64,000 nt of DNA from Panonychus citri (GCF_014898815.1 NW_026515546.1:4349001-4413000), one strand, 5' to 3'; positions 15,553 through 26,480 are shown, counted from the first letter of the stretch. Notes: generated from the sequence alone by a model not told the origin. Numbers and translations: made by a program.

Positions 15553-15692
15553 ATTGTTTCACCTCAATGGATTTTGATAATTTATTACAATTAACTTTCA
15601 CCATCATCAATCATTTAATTGTTTCCGATTTCCATCAACATTACTGGATTAACTATTAATACTTGAAATCAATTTTATCCTAACATGTATAT

Positions 15693-15698
15693 AATAAA
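15693..15698 (+). terminator. Candidate polyadenylation signal of the beat-like gene
   Basis: A canonical AATAAA lies 141 bp past the stop codon, in AT-rich DNA. AATAAA is common by chance at this base composition, so this is only the first plausible signal. Confidence 0.4.
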
Positions 15699-15699
15699 T

Positions 15700-18557
15700 T
15701 AACGACAACAATTAAAGTTGACAAATTTGTTTTCCAACTAAATCAATGAATAACAATCAAGGAAACTGATTAAAACAATAGTTACTATTAAAAAAAACTT
15801 TTCATTTTGTAAATTTTGTTTCGTTTTCAAGACAATTTAAATTATTGATGAAAAATTAAGCAAACAATTAATGAGCAATAATATGTAAATGATAATAAAA
15901 GAGCAATTAAATTGTTTCAATTTTCATTTCTAATTCTTTCAAATTGTTATTGATTGATTAACTAATCATTTAAACACTAATCACTTTATCATGATTACAA
16001 CTTGATTAGGACAATTTGTTTACCTTTCTCATTGGATAATCATAATCAACCTGAACAATTGTGATGATTGTGAATACATTTGATAATAAGTTAATGATAA
16101 TCTCAGGTTGCAATTGGGAATCATTGATGATAATGATGATGATTAAATGATGATCATGTTTATCTTGATTAAACTAATGTTCAGGATAGTATGACAATCT
16201 AATTAAAAGGTATTATCAAGGTGAATACTGTGGGTGGAGTTGATTACATTTTTTTCCAGGTAATTTGATGAGACTTTGGGTTGGGACTAATCATCATGAT
16301 GATCAACACAAAGTGGGAGGTTAATTGTATCCTAATAATCATGATAAAGTCTATCTTGAAGTTCTGGATGATTGTTGTTACTTATTATCGAAGGCGTTTT
16401 TACAGTAGATACTTGGGTGTGGTTAGAACTTTCTTCTTCTTCTTCTTCTTCTTTCTAGCATTTCGACTGCCTCCTTTATCCTCCTCCTACCAATGGAATT
16501 ATTGATAAAAAAATGATATCTTATTTTCGTATTTAACTTGAAATTTGTCATGGAAAATGTTTCCCCTGGACAAGATGATTAAGATAATCAGGTAAATATT
16601 ATTTTTCTTTGGAAGAAAAAATTTCATCTTGATTGATTTGGAATTTAAATTTAATCACTTTTCCTCTCTGATTCTAAGTTTCGAGTTTGATAGTGAACTT
16701 GAGGATAATGATGATAACTATTATTGGATGATGACTTTTTCTCTTCTTTCATGATTTCGATTCTATTTATCGTTTTCGAGGAGAAGAAGAGATTTCTTTT
16801 TCTTTCTCCTCGTTCTCTTTTAGGTTTCATCATTGAAGGTGAAAATGATTTTCAACACGAATTGAAGCTAATCATCTGTGTGAGTCTCTCATGATGATCT
16901 TCATGATGATAGAAAAATGATGAGAAAATTAATTATGTTACTATTATCTTGTTTCTCTCATCCAATGTCAATACGATTCCAAATGTTCCCATAATAATAT
17001 TTCTATTGGTGGATAATAATGATTACTCGGCTGAAAGAAAACCCATAAATTGATAAAACCCATGAAATTGAATAGAAATTAACACAGAGAAAACTTATAT
17101 TTGAGTCGATCTGTTTAGTTACTTTTATATAAGATAACTAGAGAAAAAAGTTCAATCCATATAATGAATTATCAGCTTATCAGAATTTCATAACTTTAGA
17201 TAACTTCGTGAGTTTCTTGATAAACCAATAGAGATCTTTTTTTACTAACGTATGAATAAAATAGAACGATTTGAATGATTTGAGAACCAATCATCGATTA
17301 ACTTTGGATTTGTAAGACAAATCATAGTTCTTATGAAAATTTATCCGAATGATTTACGAATGAAATATCGAAGTTTGAACAGAGCAATGTTTTATATTCT
17401 TAGCATAAAACTCATAGAAAATTTGATCAGAAATTTTAACTAAAACGACTTAATTGTTTATAATTAATAATCATTAAGCATTTTTGTTCTAATGAAATTT
17501 ATTATTCTAAGATAGAATAAATTAATCAGAACATTAAATCAAAGTTATGTCATGACTAATCAGATAAAAATAATTCTATTGATTTGTATTAAATACGATA
17601 ATCGTTTAATAGATAGTCTATCTGTGCAAAAATCTTGTACTTAGATCACGAAAAATTATCGAATCATTTTATTCATTAAATTGATCAATATTTCTCTGAA
17701 TATTTTATGCAGATGGAATTGAGATAATCATGAAATGATATTCTTTCCATTCAAATAAGCAACAGTTTCTACTCAAAGTTATTATCAAAGTTTATTTGAT
17801 TACATGGAAATCACAGTTTACCTTTTTTGGTTTGTTTTTCATCTTGGTCTTAATTCAATCAACATGAATGATAATATTCACAAAGGAATCAACTTAATAT
17901 CAGTAATATGTTGTACTTTTCATTTTTACCTTAATGATAAACATGAAGTCATCTAATCAGTCGGATTATGATACAACAACAACAGCATCGAGAATGATGT
18001 TTGCGTGAACCTTGTTGTAAACTCGTATTCGTGATTAAATCTGAATTATGCGTAACAAGGAAAATGTTATATCATGAAAGAAGATGGAGAAGAAGAAGAA
18101 GAAAAATGAAGATTAAGACAGAAAAAAGATGAGAGAATGTGGCTAAAAAATGGCTAAGAGGATGAAAACTGATTCTAATGTAAGATACAATAAAAAGGAA
18201 AACATCATAATGACTCTGATATCGTTTGTTATCCTCATGCTTTTTGAATGTTCATCATTTTTATGTTATTTTCATGGGAAATAAATTTTACCTTGAACAG
18301 AGAGGAACCAAGAAAAAAACGTATATATAAAAAAATAATACGAGATAATGAACATGAAAGAGATGCGGAAAAATGGGAGTGGATGAGGATGAAAAATTCA
18401 TCTCTCAGAATTTGCTTTTTCCTCTGTTGAGAAATGATGCTCTAACATGCACACCTAACCTTTCCTCACCTTCTCAAAGCCACCCATCTCTAAAATATCA
18501 TCATCAGCACCACTGTTATCATTAACTATCAACAGAAAATGATAATGATATGAATAG

Positions 18558-18626
<69 letters not shown>

Positions 18627-20730
18627 AATCTGTTGAGTCACAGATATAACGATCTGAACATGGAAACCAATTAATAATCTATGCAATCAACTGATATCTG
18701 CTCAACAATAGACAAGAAAACAATCAACATGATAACAGTTACCATGAATATAACTTTAATCTGATATGAAAGAATCCAAAGTTAGGTTTGGATGAAATTG
18801 TGAAATTGCAATGTTCCAGCAATTTGATTCTAATTTGCTCTCAGGAAATGTTATTCATCTGGGTGATTAACATTTCCTTTTTAGAACTAATAATTGGAAT
18901 AGAATTTTCATTTCTCCATCATTGACCATTGTTCTAAAATCAAGTTTACTCTTTTTCTTCGGAAACGGAAGCAAAAAGTTTGATAACTGTTTAGACTTAT
19001 CATCATGGTTACTGAGTACACAATTGAATTAATGTCCAAAACAGTGATGACATACTAGAACAGGATGAATTGACAATCATTAGATTTTAAACCTTAAATA
19101 GTGATGATTATTGTCACAATTAATTTGATTAACAACATAAAGACTATCTCATGTGCAATAATTAGCATTATTAAAGTTAAATCTTTTATGTTTTAGTCAT
19201 AATTTTACTTACTCATAATTATTATATTCAATGATTATCAACATGATTAACCAATAAATAACCATCTAATACTCGGGCTCTGACTTTGCATAATTATGAG
19301 ATCATTTCGACGATGAGCTTGGTTTACAGTTCGACGTTCACACTTTCTTTGAGCTCTGAGTTTGAAATTTTCCATAGAGAAAAACTTTTCAGCTTGAAAA
19401 GCGAAAAACTGGCCTCCGGATGTATGTGTTTCTTTATTCAGTAAAGAAAAATATAAGTTAATGGACATCGAAAAGGTTCATTAAAGGCCAAATCTAACTG
19501 GACATTGTTGAGGACAAAAGAGATCAGTTAAGGTAAATTTATCTATCTGATTGGTAATCATCATCTAAAATTGGATTAGCTTTCATGTTGTTTGAGTTGC
19601 TACTGCTGATGATGATGATACTTTAACCCTTGAATTATTGAGAAACCTTTTTGTTTCAATGTCAATATTATGATAACAATCAAAGTGAAAAGGTAAATAT
19701 ATATTAGATTTATCATTAGTGTTCAATGACTATTGACTATTATAAGAAAATCATTAAAAGTTGAATGGTCAATTTGAGCAATCACTTATTATGTTATTAT
19801 GTTTGGGGTGAATATTTTTCGTAAAAAAGTTCTGAAAACTCAACGATTCCATCATTCATGATGTTACTTGGAATCCCAAGATGCTACAACTCTGATATCC
19901 TTTTTACTATTGTCTTTTTTCATGTTTAATCATTTTGATTAACTGATAATTCATTCAACTTTTGCGTGACAATTGAAATAATCTCCATATCCATTGGATT
20001 AAATTGTTATAATATTCACAAAGAGATTACATTATTTTTCTCCCAGATTAAATATCCTCATGATATTTATTTATATTCAAAGTGATGGTTGATTAAATGT
20101 CTCAGTTTCAAATGAATAATTCAGCTTGATATCATTAATCATCGCTAATTAAAGTCCGTACCTGATAGAAGTTTTTTTCCTCCTTGTTATTATCAACAAT
20201 CAGGCAAGATGAATAAGTTTACTTAAGTCATTATATCTCATGTTTTATGGACAATGAATTAATAATGAACTTACCATGTTGACCGATGTTGTTTTTTTCT
20301 GTTGTTCTTGAGACTTTGAGTTTGTAATGGTAATAGAATCGAAGAGAAATGAGATTAAAAGCTTATGATGTTTAATTTAAAGATTAATTGATTGAACAGT
20401 TAATATCTTGAGTCCTGAACTATGGTGAACATTTAGTTAATTAGCAACCAAATGGTTCATTATCATCCTCTCTCTTTCATTGATCAAACTTGATTATTAT
20501 TAAAACGCATTTTGACAATCATTTAGTTAGAATTATAAATAGTCGGGATGTTCAATGTTCTATTGGCTATGTGTTCATCTATCATACATGTCAATCGATT
20601 GTATTGGTGATTAACATTTTCACTGATTAGATTTGTCAATCATACATTTTCATTGAAGACAAAAATCTTATAATCTCATTCTCTCATTAATGGATTAGCG
20701 ATTTAACCACCTTGGGAAGACATTGTGAAC
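15700..20730. other. Intergenic DNA between the beat-like gene and the mobile-element cluster
   Basis: No supported gene. Contents are AT-rich DNA, a CTT-rich tract near 16432-16452 and a long GA microsatellite at 18561-18623. ORFs such as 16281-16505 and 19247-19468 show no domain, no splice context and biased composition. Confidence 0.6.
18561..18623. repeat. Long (AG)n microsatellite
   Basis: An uninterrupted AG dinucleotide tract of about 63 bp, the longest in the window. Shorter GA/CT tracts of 14-45 bp recur throughout the window. Confidence 0.97.
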
Positions 20731-20771
20731 AGTAGTAATAAAACCTCCGCTTCTGAGTGGCTCAGAAGCGG
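20731..20771 (+). repeat. Polinton-like terminal sequence with perfect hairpin
   Basis: The end begins AGTAGTAATAAAACCTCCG. At 20747-20771 it forms a perfect 11-bp stem (CCGCTTCTGAG and its complement) around a 3-base loop TGG. Closely similar ends occur at 60828 (+) and 61621 (-). Polintons are known to start with 5'-AG. No 6-bp target duplication could be paired, because the partner end is missing. Confidence 0.65.
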
Positions 20772-21058
20772 AAGTGGGGGAAAAAAAGAGAAAATGGAAG
20801 AATTTTACCCTGAATTAAATATTCCAACAAAAAACTCAAATTTCCCGGAATCGGTGAAAAAACGAATCCGAGATCTGAATTTCACAGATCCGGTATTTTT
20901 TGTTTACATTTAACATTTGATTTCATTTTAAGTTTTCTCAAGTAATTTTCTAAATATTTTTGTTGTTTTTTGCTAAATTTTTGCCCAATCGAACTTGATA
21001 AAAATGTTATTGATAAGGTTTCCTATCCTTTACCTATTCATGTTGGGTAAGTGCGATG

Positions 21059-21245
21059 GATTATGTTCAAGTCGTCAGCGACAAATGATTAAGGTGTCAA
21101 ATGATAGGAAGTAATAGTAGTATTAATCGACATGAGTTTCAATCAATTTGAATCCGGGGATTAGATTTTATAACCTATTGGGACTTAACATTATGTTAAT
21201 AGCTACTGACAATAGATTATGTTCAAGTCGTCAGCGACAAATGAT
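21059..21245 (+). repeat. 31-bp perfect direct repeat, copies 156 bp apart
   Basis: Positions 21059-21089 and 21215-21245 are identical over 31 bases, beginning GATTATGTTCAAGTCG. A further GTCAAAT is shared a few bases downstream of each copy. The repeat lies upstream of the + strand Polinton gene. It could be a local duplication or a repeated control site. Confidence 0.9.
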
Positions 21246-21296
21246 ATGGATGTCAAATTCAGTTTATTTCATTATTTTTTTTACTCTCATTTCAAG

Positions 21297-22209
21297 AAAA
21301 CAACACGTCTACCTCTGATGATAGCCCTGGTCCTCTTGCCATTGTTTCAGATCCTCTGCAACAAGACATCACGTGTGATCCAACTGAGACACAAAATGAT
21401 AACCGTCAAACTAGATATAATTTACGCTCAGCTACGACCAATTCGATTCCATCTTCACCGCCATCAACACCTTCGGCCCCCTCTACTTCAGCTACTGATT
21501 TAGATGAAAATAACGAGGAAGAATAAGTTGGTGGTCATGCCGAATTGGTTTTGCGATACCCAACGGGTCAAAACGTAAGTTTACTGCTATCCACTTACTT
21601 TATCGACAATAATATGAAAATTTTATCATTTAGGAGCGGACAACTCAAATAGTAAAGTACAAAAATCTATCCTATGCTGAAAGTAAACTTATTGAAATTA
21701 TTGAATATGATGGCAAACCTTATTGGAGAGGTCGCTATAAAGACCCTCTTTTCGAACAAAAGGATTTAGTCGATTACGATGAGAGGAACAATGTATTGTT
21801 AAAGCGTAGAAAATATGAGGATCTTCCAGAAGAAGAGAAAAAACAACTTGTTTTTGTCAGTCAAATGGAGAAATTTCATAATGATTATATAAAAAAATAC
21901 CCTTATGCTTTTGAATGTGGCTACTGTTTCACATCTAAAAGTAGAGCTGACCTTCTCGATCGTCACATTTTCGGAAGAAACAATTCTTCAAATAGATTCG
22001 CAACTGTTTGCTCAAAAAGGATCGAAACCGACAAGTTAGAGGCGCGTGATATCCATAATACTCCTCTCAGAGAACCATGGGCGAGAATCATCATAAACAA
22101 TCCAATATATGGTTTTGATGATCCGTTACCACGTAGGATTGTGCGTGATTTCAATCGGTATTTTACAAAAAATCACAAAATCACCAATCCTCAAATAATT
22201 GGTGATTAA
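21297..22209 (+). pseudogene. Polinton-associated gene with zinc-finger-like motif, broken by one nonsense codon
   Basis: An open frame starts after a good 3' splice site (TTTCAAG at 21296). It runs through a Ser/Thr/Pro/Asp-rich segment, meets TAA at 21524-21526, and continues in the same frame to 21574. There a GTAAGT donor begins a 59-bp intron (21575-21633). The second exon, 21634-22209, is open to its stop. Its C-terminal half has a CGYC...DRH arrangement and a later Cys, resembling an incomplete C2H2/C2HC finger, in a basic protein. I do not recognise the family. A possible first exon is the short ORF from 20794 (MEEFYPEL) ending near 20892, but the phases could not be joined with certainty. 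Without the nonsense codon the two exons would form one gene of about 280 codons. Confidence 0.6.
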
Positions 22210-22606
22210 TACAAATCATTCTTTTTCATTGTAATACATATAATTTTACTTTTTATCTTTTTACTTGCATAAATTTTAATCATTAAAAATTTGTAATCAT
22301 CAGAAATTTGTAACCATTGTGGTCATTTTATCGAAATTGACAAAATTAAACAGCACTTCTCAAATGACTATCTATTACTCATCATTTTTCATTTTTTGTT
22401 TCTTTTCAGGTGCCCTACAAAGTTAACATCTCCACGTGGTGTAGGGTGGCTGAGTAGTTGAAAAATGGAGGCTCTGGCACAGAAAGAGAAGAAAGAGAAG
22501 AAAGAGAAAAAGAAAGAGAATGAGAAAAGAAAGAGAAAAAGAAAAAGAACCAAAACCAGAGCCAGAACCCGAACCCGAACAAAAGTTCGCCAGAACAATT
22601 TAAGGT
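22210..22606. other. Spacer between convergent Polinton genes
   Basis: AT-rich for 180 bp, then a GA-rich simple-sequence tract at about 22480-22550. It separates the + strand gene from the three minus-strand genes. No gene is supported. Confidence 0.55.
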
Positions 22607-23290
22607 TTATTGGAGTTTAATCTTTTTCTCAATTTTGTCGACAAAGTCGACAAAATTTTCAATAAACTTTCTGGCCTCAGCCAAATGAATTTTTAAATTT
22701 AAAATTTCATCCTCATCAATTGATGGTGATGATTGTGATGATGATTGTGATGATGATTTAGATGGAGATGATTCTGATGGCGGTGATTTTGATGACAACG
22801 ATCTTGTTTGCGATCTTGTTATTGATCTTGATGGTGATGATTTAGATGAAGATGAAGATGGAGACAAAGATGAAGGTGATTTAGATGAAGATAAAGATGA
22901 AGGTGATTTAGATGATCTTGGTGATGATGAAGATGAAGATCTCGATGGTGATGGTAGTGATGATGGAGACGAAGATGATTAAGATGAAGATGAAGATGAA
23001 GAAAACGATGAAGATGAAGATGATGAATTTGATGATGTTGCATGAGATGGAGATGAAGATGAAGATGAAGATGAAGATGAAGATGAAGATGATTTAGATG
23101 ATGGAGATAATGGTGATGGTAATGATTTAGATGATGATGATGAAAAGTTTTTTGGTGATGATGATGAGGTTAAAAATTTTTGATTCTCATCCAACAGGAT
23201 GAGAATCTCGTCCAAATCACTGGACGAAGGCTCGAAATCCATTAGATTTCGAGCCTCTTCACAATATTGATCATCAAAAAGATGATTCAA
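22607..23290 (-). pseudogene. Ser-rich Polinton-associated protein with a C-terminal helical segment, one internal stop
   Basis: ATG at 23290 opens an acidic N-terminus (MNHLFDDQYCEEARN) followed by long serine runs. TAA at 22979-22981 interrupts it, but the same frame stays open on the far side to the stop at 22607. The second half reads a Ser/Arg/Lys/Pro-rich linker and then a charged, heptad-like segment (IHLAEARKFIENFVDFVDKI) typical of a coiled coil. One base change (TCA to TAA) would explain the stop. The frame is also open upstream to about 23390 after a CTTTTCAAG splice-like site, so the true start may be further 5'. Function is unknown. The plus-strand GATGAA repeats are the complement of the Ser codons. 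Confidence 0.55.
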
Positions 23291-23349
23291 ATCGTCAGTG
23301 ACGATCTGCGGTGATGATGGCGGTGAAATGGGCTCAACTATGAGGCCAT

Positions 23350-23661
23350 TCAGATTAACTTGGGGAACTTGGGGAACGGGGAGATCAATCTTGAAAAGTC
23401 ATATCCTCGAGGTGCAAACCATTCAATTAACGTTAAAATTTCCCCCTCCGGCTGTCTGCCAAAGGAATCAAAATAGAAGGCGGTTCCATTAGAATAAAAG
23501 TGCACAGAAACCCAATGTGATCCAGGTCTGTAACTAGGATCAAGATTAATTATCAGAGACCTTGGTCTTTTTAAAACTAATGGTAAACGGTTGATTGGAT
23601 AAACACCACCAAAATATGCTATTTTTCTAAGTAATCTAGTTATATCAATTGTTGTTAACAT
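23350..23661 (-). pseudogene. Adenain-type cysteine protease of Polinton, C-terminally truncated
   Basis: A true ATG at 23661 opens a 103-codon frame. It contains GSHWVSVHFYSNGTAFYFDSFG, close to the adenovirus/Polinton protease pattern in which the His (in SHW) and the Asp/Glu (in F-D-x-F-G) belong to the catalytic triad. Family members are near 200 aa and place the nucleophilic Cys in a later CG-containing motif. Here the frame ends before it and the downstream DNA reads into the Ser-rich gene in another frame, so the active-site Cys is missing. In Polintons this enzyme is thought to process capsid proteins. Confidence 0.7.
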
Positions 23662-23763
23662 TAGTAATCTAGATAATTATTCTATTATCGAAATTAAATT
23701 ATCAAACTGAGCAAATACAATTATCTTATATTGCTTTGTTGTTTCCGCCGTGAATCGAATTGC

Positions 23764-24591
23764 TTATCTGATTGCACCTCTTTTTAATAATGATAATGAC
23801 CCTGACTCACCACCAAGAGCCCCACCAATGTCAAAGGCAAATAATGTTTTTTTACTTTTGTAATCTTCGTAAGATAAATCAATCTGAGGAATTCCCTCAT
23901 CTTGTCCTAGAACACGAAATAAATTTACATACTCCCTCATACAATTGTCAGGAAAATCAGGTTGATGTGGAATACTTGGTATTGTGTTTCCATCAACATT
24001 AAGAGAAATTTTTTTTATCTTTAAATTTTTGAATTTATATGGATCCATCTTTATGTCTCCAGAATAGGCACTTTCTTCAACAAATTCAATAATTAATCGA
24101 CGAGGTAGAATCCCTGTGAAGATATTTTCCATTGTTGCTGAACTGAGACCTTTACTTAGTGAGAAGCTCTTGACTTCATTTCTTATGATGAAATAATTTG
24201 CATTTGAATTATTCAAAGCTGATATTATTCCAGTTTGTGCGTCAGGGAAAAGTTTAACTCGTTTCATATGAGTTGCAAGTTTAGTCAGCTTTATTCTAAA
24301 TGAACCAGTTTCAGCGATTATTGGGAAACTACGGGGACTTCTAGTGAATATGAACATTAGCGGCATTCCATTGATCAATAACTTATCTTGTGTTAACATT
24401 GGTAAATGTAATCTGAAATATAACTCAATATTATTTTTTATGTAAACTGATTTATCATATCTACTAATATCTGCTTTGGTAGGATGACGAAAGAGTAGAT
24501 CTTCAATGTAAGAAGTGTAGTGATACATATTATTTGCTTGTGATGTATTAACTGTACCTAGGAAGAAATCAATGGACTGTGGATATTGCAA
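23764..24591 (-). CDS. Capsid-like protein of the Polinton F54H12.2 family, 5'-truncated
   Basis: A 275-codon open frame lacks an ATG at its 5' edge (it opens at TTG). It carries family landmarks: a stretch ending QDKLLINGMPLMF, the NIFTGILPRRLIIEFV motif, then YKFKNLKIKKISLNVDG and PHQPDFPDNCMREYVNLF near the C-terminus. This matches the protein annotated as F54H12.2-like in animal Polintons, generally regarded as a jelly-roll structural protein. I infer major rather than minor capsid, but cannot prove it. About 100 N-terminal residues are missing. A TATCCACAG splice-like site at the edge means an upstream exon may have existed. No stop interrupts the remaining frame, so this is the best-preserved part of the element. 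Confidence 0.7.
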   Translation of the reverse strand: MQYPQSIDFFLGTVNTSQANNMYHYTSYIEDLLFRHPTKADISRYDKSVYIKNNIELYFRLHLPMLTQDKLLINGMPLMFIFTRSPRSFPIIAETGSFRIKLTKLATHMKRVKLFPDAQTGIISALNNSNANYFIIRNEVKSFSLSKGLSSATMENIFTGILPRRLIIEFVEESAYSGDIKMDPYKFKNLKIKKISLNVDGNTIPSIPHQPDFPDNCMREYVNLFRVLGQDEGIPQIDLSYEDYKSKKTLFAFDIGGALGGESGSLSLLKRGAIR

Positions 24592-24600
24592 TAAAAGTTA

Positions 24601-25789
24601 CGGAACTGCTGAGGAGGTTAATGGTCATCTTTTTGGAAGGGAAATCCACCCATGGAATAACTTTTTGTTCATCTTTTCAAAAAAAACCTTCAAATGACCT
24701 CTAGATAGGTTTATCGTGAAATGACTTCAATGACCGTGAAACTTTTTTAGAGTTGAAGGTGACATTTAGTTATATTTGTTACATATTCCGGTAACTGTTT
24801 GATCTTGAATCCAATCGTTTATGGTCTGTTTGTTTACCTGTAAAGTTCTCAGATAGTTTTCAATAGGAAATTAGCCATAATCACTTTGAGTTGTGTAAAC
24901 CTTGCGATATAATCTAATGATAAAGTGATAGACTAGTATACGGAGGAAAATGAAAACTTATGACTAGTAGCATGCATCAAATCAATTGCTATAGTCTGTG
25001 AGGTTCGATGATATGCATATGATATATACATAATTTATATGGAGAAAATCTGATGACCTGTCTCGAGCAACTCCTTAAATCTAAACTTGCACAGATCAAA
25101 TGTCTCACAGCGAGAACCGACAAAAACACTCTACACACATGTGTGTAGTACCAAACCTGGCCAGTTTTGCTTAAAACAGAGAAAATAGAAAGTGATAACC
25201 TGTATATTTCGAGGATATTTTCGGGCGCTTAATTTGATTGACCTTCAAATGAACTTCAAATAATGTGTATATGTGTGTAATTTGATGGATTCATTTCAAC
25301 ATATTATTTTAGTGGTGTATAACACCTTATATTATGATTGACTTTCAAATTACCTTGAAATTACGATCGATCAACTATTGACTAGAACACAAGTAAGATC
25401 TTATGTTCACTGACTAACAAGAAATTGTAAGAATTTTTCGGTAGCAACACCCTAAACCACGGGAAGGTAAATTCTTTTCTTGGGGCAAATGAATATTTAC
25501 AATGAATATGCTTATTTACAATGGGATGATTCTATTATTTTTTGTTTTTTCGAAATTAGTTTGGTTTTTTTGGTTTTTTATACATGTATACATCTAAACT
25601 TATGGATCCAAAGTGGTCCAATACGCTTCTTGGCTCATACTGATGGTATTATCTGTTATTAGCCTGGCTATCCTATCGCTTTATTAGCGGGTATCTACCT
25701 TTCATCCAGTTGAGGTTTCAAGAAGTAGTAGAAGAAGTATCCGATTGAATTAGTTGAGCTGCTACATAAATATGACCATTAATTGAAAA
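24601..25789. other. Spacer between Polinton relic and orphan ORF
   Basis: No coding pattern was recognised. The capsid-family similarity does not continue past 24600. An 18-bp perfect palindrome lies at 25131-25148. The rest is AT-rich unique-looking DNA, possibly decayed element sequence. Confidence 0.5.
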
Positions 25790-26227
25790 TTAAGAATCTC
25801 TTGGTATCTTCAATATCTTATTTGGACATGATTTGGTTATGTTGAACATTTCAATCGTATGACCAAAACAGTAAATATAAAGTTTATTATTCACAACTTT
25901 AATTTGTGGATCACCAGCGATGAAGCTTGAAAGTTTAACACAGTTATATGCCTTCCAATGTATATGGCCCCTGAAATTATATTTGTCACAAGTAGTAAAT
26001 GGTGGTGGGTATAATTTTATATCCGGTGCTATCTTAGTTCCATCAATAGTACTAATTCTCTTTCCAGTTTTGTTTACCACTACATATTCCGGTCCGTGAT
26101 ATGGTAAGACTTTACTATACCCCCCTTTCAAATCATCTCGAAATTTTTCTGTGTATAGCTTGCATAGTGGTCTACGCATGTGTGAAAAATTTTTTACGGA
26201 AACTACTGTGGGCGGAGTTATAGCCAT
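25790..26227 (-). CDS. Orphan Cys-containing ORF within the mobile-element cluster
   Basis: An ATG-started 145-codon frame with complex, non-repetitive composition. Noticeable features are a GPEYVVVNKTGKRIS segment, paired cysteines around a HIHWKAYNC segment, and a later YCFGH and CPNK. Spaced Cys, N-x-S/T sites and alternating hydrophobics suggest an extracellular or envelope-like fragment, but no signal peptide or membrane anchor is visible and I do not recognise the family. An overlapping frame (26172-26363) just upstream is also open and may be the severed 5' part of the same gene, which would mean a frameshift. Its position between a Polinton and a pogo relic suggests it is element-derived. 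Confidence 0.4.
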   Translation of the reverse strand: MAITPPTVVSVKNFSHMRRPLCKLYTEKFRDDLKGGYSKVLPYHGPEYVVVNKTGKRISTIDGTKIAPDIKLYPPPFTTCDKYNFRGHIHWKAYNCVKLSSFIAGDPQIKVVNNKLYIYCFGHTIEMFNITKSCPNKILKIPRDS

Positions 26228-26423
26228 TTAAAAACTCAAAATCCTTAAGGAGTCTATGGGACATTTCAACTTTGCGAAAATTAGAATTGCATGAAAGTGG
26301 GATGGGCTTAGATGATAAAAATTTTTCGCATATACAGTTGACTATGAACATCTTATATACCAACTTTTAGCCGAATTCGATATTAGCAACAGTACTTACA
26401 AGGGATGTCCACGATCTGTTAAT

Positions 26424-26480
26424 TCGATATCGATATATCGATAGTGGTAATCGATAAATCTCGATGTATCAACAACTAAA
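26424..26480. repeat. Cluster of ATCGAT-type motifs
   Basis: Six ATCGAT/TCGATA-like motifs occur within about 55 bp, including ATATCGATATATCGATAG. They are preceded by AAGGGATGTCCACGATC, which resembles terminal or subterminal DNA of some hAT-type transposons. No partner end was found, so the identity is tentative. Confidence 0.4.

Larger units (their letters stand above)
20731..24600. mobile_element. Truncated Polinton/Maverick element relic
   Basis: The left boundary is set by a terminal-type sequence starting AGTAGTAATAAAACC and a hairpin. The interior carries a + strand gene with a zinc-finger-like motif and a 59-bp intron, then three minus-strand genes: Ser-rich, an adenain-type cysteine protease, and a capsid-like protein of the F54H12.2 family. 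Protease plus capsid-like gene, with AG...CT termini, is the Polinton signature. The protein-primed DNA polymerase, retrovirus-like integrase and packaging ATPase are absent. Every coding region except perhaps the capsid fragment is broken or truncated, so this is a dead remnant. No matching right terminus was found near 24600, where the homologous capsid reading frame stops abruptly. Confidence 0.75.

Noticed and set aside
22819..23097. ORFs rich in His/Leu or Met/Lys on both strands
   Set aside because: These are other-frame readings of the Ser-codon repeat (GATGAA on +) of the minus-strand Ser-rich gene.
25131..25148. 18-bp perfect palindrome CTACACACATGTGTGTAG
   Set aside because: A single isolated palindrome with CA/TG composition and no repeat partner or gene context. 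Noted only as a position.
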